A DNA stretch of 64,000 nucleotides, taken from contig JADJVM010000008.1 in the NCBI GenBank assembly GCA_016710595.1, forward strand, positions 124,001 through 188,000. The letters are read 5' to 3'. The notes below the pieces were generated by a model. That model was not told the DNA's origin. It saw only the letters and a list, made by a program, of their open reading frames with translations, and did no database searches. This document shows positions 63,603 through 64,000 of this stretch, one piece after another. How positions within the stretch are numbered: position 1 is the stretch's first letter; the number at the start of each line of letters is the position of its first letter. The translations under genes and the position numbers were made by a program. This DNA comes from Niastella sp. GTDB lineage: Bacteria > Bacteroidota > Bacteroidia > Chitinophagales > Chitinophagaceae.

Positions 63603-64000
63603 ATGGAGTCGAAAATAAAGATTTTGGTTGTAGAAGATGAAATGCTAATCGGGGCAAAGATTTCAATGCTACTTACAGAACTAGGATATGAAGTAACAGG
63701 TTTGTTTCCCCGTGGGGAAGAGGCCATTTTGCATATGAAAGAAAGTAAACCCGATTTAGTATTACTGGATATACACTTGAATGGAGATTTGGATGGAATT
63801 GAAACTGCCAGACGAATAAATGTAGAAAGTGGTATCCCAATCATATTCTTAACTGCAAATGCAGATGAAGCAACTTTTAACCGGGCAAAAATTACAAAGC
63901 CTGCGGCATTCATCTCAAAACCATTTAAACAATTAGATTTACAAAGAGCCATTGAACTGGCGATTAGCCGGATGGCAGATATGAAACTGGAAATACATGA
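63603..64000 (+). CDS. Response regulator, receiver domain (C-terminus outside window)
   Basis: The 132 visible codons begin MESKIKILVVEDEMLIGAKIS and form a complete CheY-like receiver: acidic pair EDE, phospho-acceptor Asp in LVLLDIHLNGDLDG, Thr in IIFLTANAD, and Lys in FISKPFK. The reading continues past the window end, so the output domain is unseen. The NGDLDGIETARRI form is common in LytTR and histidine-kinase-linked regulators of this phylum. The 204-bp gap before it holds only AT-rich sequence. Confidence 0.9.
   Translation, partial: MESKIKILVVEDEMLIGAKISMLLTELGYEVTGLFPRGEEAILHMKESKPDLVLLDIHLNGDLDGIETARRINVESGIPIIFLTANADEATFNRAKITKPAAFISKPFKQLDLQRAIELAISRMADMKLEIH

Noticed and set aside
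63584..63952. Minus-strand frame at the window end
   Set aside because: It is antisense to a clear response-regulator receiver domain on the plus strand.

Overview
The window is a dense, low-GC chromosomal segment of a member of the Bacteroidota, most likely family Chitinophagaceae. This is inferred from several signs: the Bacteroidota-type promoter box TAnnTTTG upstream of many genes; type IX secretion sorting domains; a gliding-motility-type C-terminal domain with SprB-like repeats; GLPGLI, DUF3276 and SIMPL family proteins; a one-polypeptide ketoacid dehydrogenase E1; and a NagB-LmbE fusion. No tRNA, rRNA, transposase, phage gene or CRISPR array was seen. Almost all genes look like core or conserved lineage genes.

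Layout. 1-9.5 kb: rpe (cut by the window edge) with a TPR lipoprotein, a TolB-like propeller protein, D-serine dehydratase, two secreted proteins, prfB with its programmed +1 frameshift, the P5C dehydrogenase pruA, and a decayed GLPGLI-type gene beside an intact relative. 10.2-11.4 kb: a gene-free stretch holding a 217-bp tandem repeat built on a REP-like palindrome. 11.4-25.5 kb: a membrane pyrophosphatase fused to an OmpA peptidoglycan-binding domain, lepB with a methyltransferase, a DUF1835 protein, glutamine cyclotransferase, an M43 metalloprotease, a dnaG-osmC-saccharopine-dehydrogenase-like cluster, a TPR protein and an FMN reductase. 25.7-36.7 kb: smc, a TPR-AAA ATPase paired with a TPR membrane protein, hutU, a lipoprotein, a histone-H1-like protein and a secreted unknown.

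36.8-46.7 kb: a 1858-residue surface protein with about fifteen SprB-like repeats, then a GlcNAc module (GH20 hexosaminidase plus NagB-LmbE fusion). 46.9-54.4 kb: a TerB-like protein, a B12-domain-less methylmalonyl-CoA mutase subunit with a small membrane partner, an A-type Fe-S carrier, a secreted T9SS esterase, accD with class I aldolase fbaB, and a BtuF-like binding protein. 54.4-55.3 kb: no protein gene. I read this stretch as a roughly 600-nt minus-strand structured RNA with a promoter-like box, a 14-bp long-range stem, four 42-bp repeats and a strong intrinsic terminator. 55.3-64 kb: acyl-CoA-binding protein, an ABC exporter, a DUF3276 PUR-like protein, an L,D-transpeptidase, aroC, the fused alpha/beta ketoacid dehydrogenase E1, DUF488 and DUF1772-like proteins, and the start of a response regulator.

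The TAnnTTTG box was used to correct start codons: several longest reading frames begin inside or upstream of their own promoter. The most unusual items are the candidate repeat-bearing RNA at 54.4-55.0 kb, the pyrophosphatase-OmpA fusion, the 217-bp repeat array, and the TPR-AAA/TPR-membrane pair.
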